From contig CM055272.1 in the NCBI GenBank assembly GCA_029237695.1, positions 19,038,793 to 19,102,792 of the forward strand: 64,000 nt of DNA. Reading direction: 5' to 3'. Under the pieces are notes generated by a model. It saw only the letters and a program-made list of their open reading frames with translations. It searched no databases and was not told the origin of the DNA. Below, piece after piece: positions 32,396 to 43,269 of the stretch. The position numbers and the translations under genes are program-made. The DNA comes from Conchocele bisecta. Its lineage: Eukaryota; Mollusca; Bivalvia; Lucinida; Thyasiridae. Every line of letters begins with the position of its first letter. The stretch's first letter is position 1.

Positions 32396-32739
32396 TAGGC
32401 GGGCACTGTTAATCTAAAATAAGGGGTGACCTCAAACAAATTGCAACAGAAACTAACATAGTGGCGTTTGGTTGGAGATGCATCAGGGTTGATCATATCC
32501 AAAATAGGCAAAAATCCGCCCAGGCGAAATACCCTAATTAACATAATTTCAAAATGGCGGCCATCGCCAGCTGTGGAATGCAATATATCGCAAACGGCTC
32601 GTCCTAGGACCCATAAATGTATTACTAATACATAGGAAAGTGGTACCCAGGAATCCATAAATGATACTCCAATCGACCTATGACGTCATTGTGACGTCAT
32701 AACCCAGCTATGACATCATAAATCATGTAGTTCGCCGTC
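32396..32739 (+). repeat. Left TIR of the Academ-like element
   Basis: It pairs with 35996-36329. Shared blocks include caaacaaattgcaacagaaa, gtattactaatacatagga and ctatgacgtcattgtgacgt. Confidence 0.85.
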
Positions 32740-32889
32740 ATGGGCGATTTTTGTCGCGCATTTCGTGCACTCGGAAATCCGAAAATAATACTACCACTGA
32801 CCTATGATGTCATTATGACACAATAACTAACTTATGACGTCGGGGACAGATTCAAGAATTGTTTCATGGGGGAAACAGTTTAATCTCTA

Positions 32890-35800
32890 TCAATAGCCAA
32901 TGTACAACAAATATGTTTCTTCAATCTCCTCTTCGTCGAGAATCACTGGGCTTGGCGAGTTTGAGCAGGTCTCCCCATTGCAATGTCCACAAGCATTCGT
33001 ACATTGCAGTCCAAAACGGCGACAAGAACACTTTTTGGTAGCACATTCCCCTTTGCACATGCACCGAATTACTTTCAAAAAATGCTGAGGAACTGGTGCA
33101 TCCATTTTCTTTGGGTGAATAGCACCGTTTCGCACTTCCCAACCCCATTCGGTAGGATTCATGTCCTCTCCATCACCCATCCACATACGGACTTGAAGAA
33201 ATACTCGCAAGGAATGATACATTGCCGCGTCAGATGTCGGTGGCAATGTTTTCACATCGATTGCTGTAGTACGTGTCACCACCTTCTATTTAAACTTTCT
33301 CACTCTTAGTGCATTAAGATTGTCTCCTGTTTTTCCTCCGTACAGACAAACCACAGCTTTTTCACCGGCTTCAGTTATTTCACTAGTACATGGTAAGTCA
33401 GTGGCACAGAAGACTGCTGCTTGTTCCCTGAAGATCCTACTGTCCATCTTCTTCAATGGTGTTGCTTTTCCTATACCAAAAAGTCGATACGTGGTGTCAC
33501 ATCCAGTGATGGCGTGAATTAATGGCAAACTCGAACATGTATCTTCACATAGAACACCACAGACGTGACCAATGTCCCACAAACTATGCTTTGCGTTCTT
33601 CCTTTTGGTTTTGAAGAACAACTGTCCCGGTGATATTTTAAGGCGATTTGCGTGATGGCATAACATTACAAGCAAGTCTGTGTCCTCACCAACAACACAG
33701 GTCTAGCCGATGGCTGCTAATTGCACTCCAGTTTCTGCTATTATAAAGTCTGCATCACCTGTGGCCTGTTTTGTGCCTATTCCATTCGATGCAAAGTGTT
33801 GCTTCATCAGATTGGTGAAGTTACATTTGTTTATTTCATTACTAAGGAAGTTTTCCTTCTTGGTCTTCAGTAGTTTGTTTCTGGTAAAACCACTGACTTT
33901 TGCACCAATGAGCCCTTTTGTTCGTCGCTGATGGATGCTGTCTTTCGTAGAAGGGTCCTCTATATAGCCGTCAAATACAACGACAGGACATGAGCTCTGC
34001 TTGACTAGATCTACGTATTTAGTACATATACTATCAAACGAGGTATCCTTTTTCCACTGAATTCTGTGCAATAAAGAACCGCCATCGAACACTGAAAAAT
34101 GCTGCGCAACCGCGACCAATGTTTCAGAACTTGAGATCTTCTCACCGACGTCTTTAGCTCTATGAGCATTGGCAGATGGATCAGCGGTAATGCCACTGGT
34201 GATACTCCGCAGGTCTGGTGTAGGCTCGAATGGGTTATTCTCACGTAGAAAATCTAAAACAATTGAGGAATCTTTGTTATCATGTTTCACTCTTGCAGAA
34301 ACTAACTCTTTATGTTGTTCACTGGTGGCGAAAGTCCGGTTAGTGAGTTCTCGCATCGATTCATTGAATGTCGCGCACACAGGTAACAACAACAGCCACT
34401 TATTTCGTTGTTTCCCATTCATAACACATCTACCATGCATAAGACATCCAGTAACGTTCATGGTTCGCATAAGTGTCTGCTCGATGACAAGGTCCTTCGA
34501 CAGTTCAGTCCAGAATATTTCGAACAGGCCAGAGTCGAACATATCATAAACTTTAGGGGTTTTCATTTTCAGTTCCGTCAGATCCTGTAGGTATATTTGG
34601 ACATTTTTCGCATAGTGGTTGTGGCCAGTAGCAGCAAAGTACGGCAGCATCTTACTAAGGCAGGCCTTGTACAATGACGAGTTACCGGTTCTTTGCGAAC
34701 GAAGAAAATCACGAAGTAAATCAACCATATCTATATATTGCAGCCACAATTCAGCAGTAGGGTATTTGCGCAGTTCGGCTTTGGTTTCAGATATGTTGAA
34801 TAAGATTTGTGATATAGTCGGATCTTTCATTGCCGCTTCCACCGATATATCTTTGCTTATAACTTGATCAAACAATCTAAGGCTGTTTTCAAGTCCGCAC
34901 TGAGAATCGATTGCACGCTCTCATTTTCGTTGTCACCAACTGGAACTGGGTATACCTCATGAAGGATGTGTCCGTTTAACATAGAATCAATCATAAAATG
35001 CCCACGATAAACACGGGAATATGATTTGCCGTTCAAGATGTACGTGACAGCATTTTCACCGTATATAAGTTCCAATACTTCTCGGAGCCCAGAACTAGTC
35101 ATCAAGTTGCCAATACTGCCCAGGAAACTCATCATAGTATGGACTCCGCCCAAGTCTAGTATGATTTGTTTCAAGTCACTACTCTCTTGTTCATTAGCTA
35201 CGATACTTCTGGCTTTGAACCACAATGGCTGGTCAAATGTAACTATCGGTGTGCACTTATGACGAATACATTCATTGACGATGAAGCATAGAGTTGAATA
35301 TATACATGTCATGTCATGGATTTATATCCAACATTGGAGGAATCTCACTGTAGACTTGCCGTGGTAACTAGTACCGGTACTACCAGACACAGCTTGCATC
35401 ACTCCTGGCCAGCCAGGTGTACCTAGTTTCAAAGGTGCACTTATCTCCCATAGTAAATCTAGTTTGCGAAATGGGTTTTCTACATTGATTTGCGGTAGCT
35501 TACAGTAAACAATAGGACTGTATACACTGGGAATGTCATAGTACGTAACTTGAATCACTGAATTGACCGTTCTCTCTCTGAGCCTGCATCTCTTCGGATC
35601 AGTGTCTTGACTCTAATTGCTGGTGTAATATTTTCTATCATACCCATAGCATGCAATGCTTTTTTTCCATCTAAGCTCCATGGATTACTGTCAGCAATAT
35701 CGCAAACAAATTGCCGAAAATGACCAGTGCCGAGCATAACTGAAGCCACAGAATCATATTCAGCATTGATATCTGCAGTGGTAGGCGTTAGGGCGTTTGG

Positions 35801-35965
35801 GCGGCCGCACATGCTTCGAAGTTTAGCACCTCTGTGTAAGACGAACATATGCCATAATCGTGCAGTGTGTTGATTAAGTATTTTGAACCAAGGTGATGAT
35901 GCAGTTGAACTGTCAGTCCGAACTGTAAAGGAGTCATTAGTGCCCGTGGTCTGGCAGCCTGACAA
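32890..35965 (-). pseudogene. Academ-like protein with XPG/PIN-like nuclease and Cys-rich tail (broken)
   Basis: Six minus-strand frames in sequence form one gene. Frame changes lie near 35556, 35330 and 34865, and in-frame stops near 33701 and 33284. The middle frame (33703-34875) contains PVVVFDGY, like the N-region of XPG/FEN1 nucleases, and ends with GDADFIIAETGVQL. After the stop come VVGEDTDLLVML, like the I-region acidic cluster, then HAITGCDTTYRLFGIGK. The tail (32890-33282) has LPPTSDAAMYHS and about nine cysteines arranged CMC-C-C-SC-QC-AC-HC-TC, resembling a CXC/Cys8 zinc motif. The N-terminus seems missing. It is not functional; intact relatives would be one protein of at least 1000 residues. 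Confidence 0.7.
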
Positions 35966-35995
35966 CAGAAACTAACGCAGACAAAGATCTCCCCC

Positions 35996-36329
35996 GACGG
36001 CGAACTACATGATGTATGACGTCATAGCTGGGTTATGACGTCACAGTGACGTCATAGGTCGATGTGAGTATAATTTATGGATTCATGGGTACCATTTTCC
36101 TATGTGTTAGTAATACATTTATGGGTGTTAGGATGAGCCGTTTGCGAGATATTGCATTCCACAGCTGACGATGGCCGCCATTTTGAAATTATGTTAATTA
36201 GGGTAATTCGCCTGGGCCGATTTTTGCCTATTTTGGATATGATCAACCCCGATGCATGTCCAACCGAACGCCACTGCGTTAGTTTCTGTTGCAATTTGTT
36301 TGGGGTCAAAAGTTATCCCTGCCCGCCTA
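35996..36329 (-). repeat. Right TIR of the Academ-like element
   Basis: It is the complement of the left TIR, with small indels near the outer end (agttatcccT versus the longer aatctaaaataagggg on the left). It is followed by AGA. Confidence 0.85.
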
Positions 36330-36332
36330 AGA

Positions 36333-36650
36333 ACACGACTCACAGTTCACTGCGGATTGGTTGGAGTGCCAGCAGTAAACAGATTCTATTTTTGTAAATC
36401 AGGGACTTTTTTTAGACCTGATGGGTTGACAAAACTTACCTGTATCGCAAGCACAGGGCATTTTTTAAAGACGGTAAACGGCTCTATGACGCTGATTGAT
36501 GTATTTTTAACAATAATCAACGTCAATTGTTACAGTAAGGTGACGATTTCTATAATTCCAACGGATTTGAAAAGCCTGTTGATTTACCTATTGTGTACCT
36601 TGTATTTATACAAGGAACAACATATACTATCAGATTAGTTGTTCCCATCA
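36333..36650. other. No supported gene
   Basis: A 128-codon plus-strand frame begins inside the right TIR (36252) and runs out to 36638. It has no recognisable domain and is treated as chance. Confidence 0.4.
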
Positions 36651-36654
36651 CCTG

Positions 36655-36785
36655 TGGTTTCAAACTGAATTTGTACATTTAACGTCACGTTGCTTAGCGC
36701 TAAGATTACAACTGAGTATGTCAGTTTGACGTCGCGCTGCTTAGCTTAAAACTGAGCGTGTCGGTTTGTCATTTTAAACTAAGCA
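36655..36785 (+). repeat. Outlying units of the tgacgtcacgttgcttag minisatellite
   Basis: About two and a half units match the array at 29105 in the same orientation. Confidence 0.8.
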
Positions 36786-36891
36786 CAGCGACTTAAAACC
36801 GGCAAGCACCACTAATGGAGTCGCGGAATTGTTCTAAGGGAAGCTAGCTATACGTTCTTTTCCAAGTTACACAACCGCCAGCGTTAACAAC

Positions 36892-37131
36892 GGGCCCGTT
36901 TCACTAAACTTCGCATGACTAAAATGTTCGTAAGTGCAAATTTAGGATCGTCTGTAAATTTCCATTGCTGAATTTACATTCATTAAGCATATGCTGCATA
37001 TGCAGCATGTGCTCAATAAATGTAAATCCAATAATTATTTACAAGAAAACATTGTTAATGTGCAATTTAAAACTATCATAATTTTGCACTTACGAACATT
37101 TTAGTCGTACGAAGTTTAGTGAAACGGGCCC
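36892..37131. mobile_element. GGGCCC-ended MITE, copy 3 (best preserved)
   Basis: Both ends are complete (GGGCCCGTTTCACTAAACTT and its complement), 240 bp in all. Inner arms tgttcgtaagtgcaaattta pair with the right half, and the centre is the palindrome atgctgcatatgcagcat. Confidence 0.9.
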
Positions 37132-37646
37132 CTGTGCCATATGTCATCGATGAGCAATCTCAGCTCTCAATCAAGCAGTTTTATTTGCTGAGTCTGAGCT
37201 GTAGCACATATCAGGCTTAGCCAATCAAGCTGTTTGATTTCAAGCACAATAAGATTAGCGCAGGCGGTGGTGTACGACTGGTTAATAGCCGACCGATTTG
37301 TGACAGAGGTCGACAATGTCAATAGTCTGTAAACACCGTCTGTAACGTAAGCCATCCTGCTAGTTACGGTGACAGTGACGGCCTTGACGACGTTGTTTAT
37401 CGGAAATCAACACGCACATGTAAACTCCAGGGCTGCGTTCTACATTGCTGTGATCTGTAATTACAATATATATCACTATGGTTACCGTGGTTAGTCAGTC
37501 TCGCCTGATGATAAGATTCGACATCGAAGTTTGTGTTTGAAGTTTAAATGACCGGATCGGGAATTACGTTCCTTAATGCATCGCTGTTTGTTTGCCCTTA
37601 ATGCAATGTAATGGTTACGGGGGAAAACGCTAAAATTTCAATTGAT

Positions 37647-37706
37647 GGATTTACATTTATTGAGCATAGGCTGCATATGCAGCCTATGCTCAATAAATGT
37701 AAATCC
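37647..37706. repeat. Perfect 60-bp palindrome (core of the GGGCCC MITE)
   Basis: Every base of the 30-bp left arm (ggatttacatttattgagca...) is complemented on the right. It is the central part of the GGGCCC MITE without its outer arms, so it is either a truncated copy or a core able to exist alone. Confidence 0.9.
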
Positions 37707-37856
37707 ACTAATTGTTTTTGTTATATTTAAATGACGTCGAAATTGACACGAAATGCAGAGCTAGTGCTAAAAATGTTGGCAAATGTTGGTATTTGTGAAT
37801 ATTTACACCGCCCATGAATTCATACCGGAAACGCGCATGCTATATATCCCAATGTT

Positions 37857-38072
37857 AACCCTTTCACCTTTAAGTAACTGGAATGGATTTTGTTAATTTT
37901 GCAACCAACCCAATCGTCACAAAATGGTTTTGAGACTAGTCCATATATGAAGATGGGTTATTTTTTGTTGTCTCAAAAATATGAAAATTACTTTCATAAA
38001 GTGCAGATCCTGATGAGACGGCATATGGTTTGCATAAACCGCTATAGCGGGCTTTCGGGTTCAAAGGGTTAA
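37857..38072 (+). repeat. Repeat R, uninterrupted copy
   Basis: About 215 bp from ccctttcacctttaagtaac to gggttcaaagggtta match the two halves flanking E1 (23500-23595 and 25831-25985) in the same order. It therefore serves as an unoccupied reference site for that insertion. Confidence 0.8.
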
Positions 38073-38584
38073 TACACATATATTAGCCCCATGTAATGCG
38101 CGCGACGTTCATGATTGGGTAAAGTTCGTGTGACGTCATTAATCTCCACGACAGCATGCTACTGCCCTGCAACGTCGCTGTTCCGTAAATTACGACAAAA
38201 ATGACGTAAAACAATATGATTCTTAATTGTAACAGTATGTACTGCAAGTGACCTATATCCGTGATAGCAACAAGCGCCATTTTATTTTATCTAAATTCCA
38301 ATGATTGTGTGGGGATTTTTTCTAATTTATACTATCGTATCCAATGATAAAAATAATGAATGGGGAGACGATTTGGTAATGCATCATTACTTTGCCGGAG
38401 AGCACAATTTGTGAAACATATTGTTTTTCAAATGTGGAAATTAAATTATTTACCATGGATTACATAAAAACGCATGTGGTTCGTTAGTATTAGAAACATG
38501 TTTTTTTAAAAACGCCCGATTTTTTTCTGAAATAAATAATACCTTATCTACAATTGAATTATATATTGTATAATTATATAAGTA

Positions 38585-39150
38585 GGGCTTATTGGTTTCG
38601 TGACCAGTGTATATCCAGATCAGCCTGTGCATCCGCACAGTCTGATCAGGATCTACTCTGTTCGCCAGTCCATCAATGAAGCAACCGTCATGGTTCTAAC
38701 AAGTAATAGTTATCAGGCTACAGGAGTCAAGGTGTGTGATCCCGTGGTACTAACAACAACAACAAGTACTGAAACTTCCAGAATCCATCCGATTCAAAGT
38801 ACTTATTCTTTCATATTGTCCTTATTACGTAACGGATTTTCATGAAATATGGCGCATCAAACGCGTCTTGTTAAGCTGCATTTTTTGGTCTCGGTACTTT
38901 GGCAAAAACGACATAAGTCTGCGCCTAACTCCCTGGACGACCAAATGCAGCTCATGAAGACGCGTTTGCTGCGCCACATTTCATCAAAATCCGTTTCATA
39001 TTACGGAAACTATCAAATAATACTTACTTTGGAGTGGGCAAGATTTCAATACTTTCAGCCACTGTTGTTGTTGTTATAACCACGTGATCATGCACCTTGG
39101 GAGTGTGCTATTTGATCAGGAGCAACACTGGTCACAATCCCATAAGCCCC
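38585..39150. repeat. GTGACTGGAGAAAT-family copy split by a MITE
   Basis: It starts gggcttattggtttcgtgac, proceeds through gatcagcctgtgcatccgca, and is cut at ggctacaGGAGT. It resumes after the MITE with GGAGTgtgctatttgatcag and ends cacaatcccataagcccc. The uninterrupted equivalent is in the copy ending at 3950. Confidence 0.85.
38728..39099. mobile_element. CAAGGTG-ended MITE, copy 2
   Basis: It begins CAAGGTGTGTGATCCCGTGG and ends CACGTGATCATGCACCTTG, and is bounded by the exact 5-bp duplication GGAGT. It contains AAC and TTG microsatellite runs at its ends and the inner words atatggcgcatcaaacgcgt. Confidence 0.9.
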
Positions 39151-39174
39151 TATCAATGCCCATGTTACTGATAT

Positions 39175-39395
39175 GGGGCCCGTTTCACTAAGGTTCGTAA
39201 AACTAAGAAGTTCGTAAGTGCAAAATTTAATTTTATAATATGTTGGAAAAACGTTAGTGGATGTGTCACATTTCACGATGTGTGCATGTAGGTGCAAAAT
39301 GGTAATGTTAGTTAACCACGTTAGTGCGAGAAGCAAACTAATAACAATCTTTCTACGAACATTTTTATCGTACGAAGTTTAGTGAAACAGGTCCC
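39175..39395. mobile_element. GGGCCC-ended MITE, copy 4 (variant core)
   Basis: The outer ends match (ggggcccgtttcactaaggt; gaagtttagtgaaacagg), but the centre is a different sequence (ttttataatatgttggaaaa) in place of the 60-bp palindrome. The copy at 46474 has a related alternative centre. Confidence 0.75.
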
Positions 39396-39683
39396 CGTGT
39401 CCTCAATTTAGTCTCATATCTGAGACCCAGTGTACTGACAGTGCGACTGGGTCGGTACAGAGTTATTATATGCGGCTTAAGCGCCATTAAATAGTAATTA
39501 ATTAAGATTGCCAGCCGCACTTTCACTCGACAAGTTACAATCCTAAGTAAAGCCTAACAACGCGTCAAACACAAATTTCTCTCGGGGACAACCTTGACTT
39601 TTTACTCTTCCGTCGCTACACAACCGCCTGAGATAATCTTGCCAATAGTGTCAGTTTCATTATGTAAGAAAAATCGTGTTTGA

Positions 39684-39757
39684 AATCAAGCAACTTGATC
39701 GTCTGAGCCTGAGCTGTGCCACAGCTCAGGCACAGACGATCAAATCGCTTGATTGCG
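39684..39757. repeat. Hairpin with aatcaagcaacttgatcgtc arms
   Basis: The arms meet at gcctgagctgtgccacagctcaggc. Related words occur near 37165-37245 and 44755-44790. Confidence 0.75.
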
Positions 39758-40339
39758 AGGTGACATTGCCAATATATGTTCAGAAACGTTGTTGGGCAAT
39801 ATTAACGCAACCGGGTGTGTAAGTTAAAGGTACCTTGTCTCAGATTTGTTCAGAAAGCTATGACACAGATTATCAACGCATGATATCATCTTTGATATTA
39901 TCGTACGTGTATTTATAAGCCAAATAGTTGCGAACAGTAACTCTTGAAATCTACTCCCGTACAGCTACGGACGGTATGGAAATAGATCGCAAGAGGTGTC
40001 CGGAAAAAATCGGAGTCATGTAAAGACTCGTTTATAATACTGAAAACATATAGCGTTGTGAACACTAGTTTCCATGAAATCGAAGTTGGTCATACGTTTT
40101 TAAAGTTGATGTCCCATCTGTTAGGCGCAAATGTTTCTTCCTAGGAATTAAATAAATGTATACATTTAACTGTGTAACTAGTCCACCAGTTTTAAAAAAT
40201 ACGAGTGTCCGCTTTACATGTATGGATATAATCATTTAGTAATATTCAATTTACTGATAGAGACGCGCGGTTTGATCAGGCTATTTTGAAATCAACTAAA
40301 TGTGTCTCCTAAATACATATTGTATCTCTATATTATATA

Positions 40340-40492
40340 GGAATGAATGGCCTTTTTGTGGAATTTATCGGAGTATAAACTTGGAAAAGTCGCGGGAATA
40401 CTGGACGAAGGCCGGAAGGCCTCGTCCAGTATTCCCGTGACGTTTCCAAGTTTATATCCCCGATAATTTCCACAAAAAGGCCATTCATTCCT
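40340..40492. repeat. Long hairpin with aggaatgaatggcctttttg arms
   Basis: Arms of about 75 bp contain the gaaaagtcgcgggaatactg arm of the first hairpin in the window, meeting at gaaggccggaaggcc. The left arm alone recurs at 45010-45085. Confidence 0.88.
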
Positions 40493-40690
40493 TATAATTC
40501 CAGCATTTGAAATAAATTCATCAAGAAAATGTGTTTATTTTCCGTTTTCTTAAGAATTATTTTAACTGCGCCTCACGGTTACGGAAAGTAGTTCGGCGTG
40601 GGAGTTGACTGGGATATACATTTTGGATAGAGACTTGCTACGGGCCAATCAAATGTTAGGGAATTGTGTAAATATTTTTGTGCTGGAATT
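40493..40690. repeat. 200-bp block inverted at 44820-45009
   Basis: Its sequence (taattccagcatttgaaata ... aatatttttgtgctggaatt) is the complement of 44820-45009. Both copies adjoin the same hairpin arm, so hairpin and block moved together. Confidence 0.85.
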
Positions 40691-41018
40691 ATTAAAGTAT
40701 GATCATTGCACATTAAACAATACAGAGAATTATCAATCAATAGCTGCTTCCGTTAACAGTTTAATGAAACACGGTTATCGCCCCAAGTATCAAACTGGCA
40801 ATTCATGTTTTGTATAAAAAGTATAATACTGTCAATTAACACGTCCGGTAATGGTAAATCAATGGTTAATATGCCCGAAAACATGTAATTTCTAAAGAAT
40901 CGACGAAAAAAGATATCGCCCTATATTACAACCTGGGTGTGGGAGTATAGGTTTAAGATAATACAACCTAACCATTTACCTCAAATGTGGACATACATTG
41001 TATATCGTAGCCCAAATC

Positions 41019-41539
41019 TATAGAAGCCCTGGAGAGACTTCTAACTTCGATACTTCTAACTGCATTACTTCTAACTTCCTTATTTGTAACTTCTTACTTC
41101 CTTATTTCTAACTTCCAACTTCATTACTTATTACTTCTAACTTCCTTACCTCTTTCTTCCAACATCCAACTTCATTACTTACTGTTAACTTCATTACTTC
41201 TAACTTCCAACTTCATCACTTCTTACATCTAACTTCCTTACTTCTAACTTCATGACTTCTAACTTAATTACTTCTTACTTCTGACGTCCGTATTTCTAAC
41301 TTCATTGCTTCTAAGAAGTAATGAAGTTAGAAGCAAGGAGTTAGAAGCAAGGAAGTTAGACGTAATTAGGAAGTTAGACGTAAGAAGTGATGAAGTTGGA
41401 AGTTGGAAGTAAGAAGTAAAGAAGTTAGAAGCAAGAAGTAATTAAGTTAGAAGTAGGAAGTAATGGAGTTGGACGTTAGAAGTAAGGAAGTAAAAAAGCT
41501 AGAAGTATTGAAGTTAGAAGTCCTTCCAGGGCTTCCATA
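41019..41539. mobile_element. Foldback with ACTTCTAACTTC array (family H)
   Basis: The ends TATAGAAGCCCTGGA and TCCAGGGCTTCCATA are inverted. The left half is an array of acttctaacttc/cttact units and the right half its complement. The exact 6-bp duplication CAAATC flanks both sides (41013-41018 and 41540-41545). It has no coding capacity. Confidence 0.9.
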
Positions 41540-41821
41540 CAAATCCCTGCAGGAACCCATAGTGGGGGTCAACCTAAACCAAGCCCTTGAGACAATAAAT
41601 CCCCGAGTGAATTTCACCCCCGCATAGAACCTGAGTGGCTCACGCGTAATTAGACGAGTTCCGGCATGTCACGTAATAGCCTACTTAGACCACTAGCAAT
41701 AACGAGTGGTTTAATCAACGTCTACACCACTTATAACGGTAATCATATTACAAAAGGTGATCTGCGGCGATTGTCTCGTTTATGAAGGTCAATATTACCC
41801 TAATGACACTGAGTGGGTATC

Positions 41822-42100
41822 TACGGGGCTCCGCAGGGGACGTATAATTATATGGTTTATTAATTCGTTCCCACGAAATAACAATTCGTTCCCTCAATTT
41901 AACAATTCGTTCCCACGAATTAACAATTCGTTCCTACAATTCGTTCCCACGAAATAACAATTCGTTCCCACGGGAACGAATTGTTATATCGTGGGAACGA
42001 ATTGTTATATCGTGGGAACGAATTGTTATATCGTGGAAACGAATTATTAAATTGAGGAAACGAATTGTTTTTACGTGGGAACGAATTAATGGGCTCCATA
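41822..42100. mobile_element. Foldback with AATTCGTTCCC array, copy F2
   Basis: The left end is TACGGGGCTCCGCAGGGGAC; the right end is eroded (gggctccata). The array arms are as in F1. The flanking hexamers GGTATC and GGTATT differ at one base. Confidence 0.85.
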
Positions 42101-42214
42101 GGTATTAGTCTCACTACAAGTATATGTCTACAATATTCACCATTCCCTGATACAACGTGGGCGGTTGGTTGGGAGACTACGAAGGGTACATGCAACTTTG
42201 AGTTTCGTCCTTAA

Positions 42215-42724
42215 AGGTACATGACCACTCGGTAGGCACAAAATGTTCTTTATATCAAATACATCATCAGAGATATTTCCTGGCAAAATAAACATTCATT
42301 CACAATTTCCCCACGTAATGATTGGCATTATTATACATTTTATATCAGAGGTAAATATCCACACTGATATCAGGGGCGATAACCGTGTTTCCTTAAAATG
42401 TTAACGGACATTACTATGTATTCTCTGTATTTATATTTTGATGTACAATGATCATACTTTATAATCTGTCGAAAATACTATTTTTTTCAGACGAGGTATT
42501 TAATTTGCATAAATAATTAAAAAATACCATGCCTCATTTGCATATGAAAAAGGTCTGATACCACCGCGCGTCACTATCAGCGAAATAAATATTACTCAAT
42601 GATTATATCTGTATAGCGGGCACTCGTAATTTTTAGAACTTGTGGAATAGTGACACAAATATACACTTACATGTATTTAATTCCTATAAAGAACAGTTTG
42701 TGCCCTCTGAGTGGGCATGTACCT
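42215..42724. mobile_element. TTAA MITE, copy M4
   Basis: It begins AGGTACATGACCACTCGG, ends GTGGGCATGTACCT, and is bracketed by TTAA. It is 510 bp and matches M1 throughout. Confidence 0.9.
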
Positions 42725-42833
42725 TTAACGAAATCCTTGGTTTGAGTTGGATCTGGTTATATTACTAGTATATCCATTATAAATGTACTACTCCTATTAC
42801 ATTTGGGGAGTGTGGCTCTGGTGTGGAGAGGAC

Positions 42834-43143
42834 CTGTAGCCTATTTCACCAACATGGCAAAGTATACTTATCTAGCAAAGTATACTTTGAAGGAGAAAAT
42901 TTCAATTTAATGATCAATTTATTAATTTGTATTATACTGAATTTATTACATTATCACAGCCATTTTGGCTGTGATAATGTAATAAATTCAGTATAATAAT
43001 TCTGCATACTTTTAATCATCAAATATATGCAGTCGTTAGTTTTATATGAAATAATGCATTTCGGGAAAAATAAATGATTACTCCCTCAAAGTATACTTTG
43101 CTAGTTAAGTATACTTTGCAATTTTGATGAAATCGGCTACAGG
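42834..43143. mobile_element. MITE with GTAGCCTATTTCACCAACAT ends, copy 2
   Basis: It has the same ends and internal palindrome (atcacagccattttggctgt) as the copy at 27885. It is complete on the right, including aaagtatactttgctagtta. Confidence 0.82.
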
Positions 43144-43269
43144 GGTTAATGGGGTGGAATCCCATATGTTACCTATTGTGACGGGGGTAAATTCCAAAAT
43201 CCAAACTGAATATTTACAGAAAAACAAATATATTCAGCCCTTAAATTAGAATAACCTGACTTGGTACCA

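Larger units (their letters stand above)
32396..36329 (-). mobile_element. Academ-like DNA transposon (decayed)
   Basis: The ends TAGGCGGGCA and TGCCCGCCTA begin inverted repeats of about 340 bp (inner edges catgtagttcgccgtc and gacggcgaactacatg), flanked by AGA on both sides as a 3-bp target duplication. The TIRs contain several TGACGTCA words. One minus-strand gene lies between. Known Academ elements have 3-4 bp duplications, an XPG-type nuclease domain and a Cys8 finger, and all three fit here. At 3.9 kb with little 5' space, the gene's N-terminal part is probably deleted. Confidence 0.65.
40104..40900. mobile_element. Degenerate TTAA MITE (M9) interrupted by a hairpin element
   Basis: The left half (to about 40330) matches M2, including ccaccagtttt, gagtgtccgct and tactgatagagacgcgcggt. 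The right half resumes about 40690 with aagtatgatcattgcacat. Between them sits a palindrome plus a 200-bp block. The ends are too decayed to show both TTAA sites. Confidence 0.65.
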
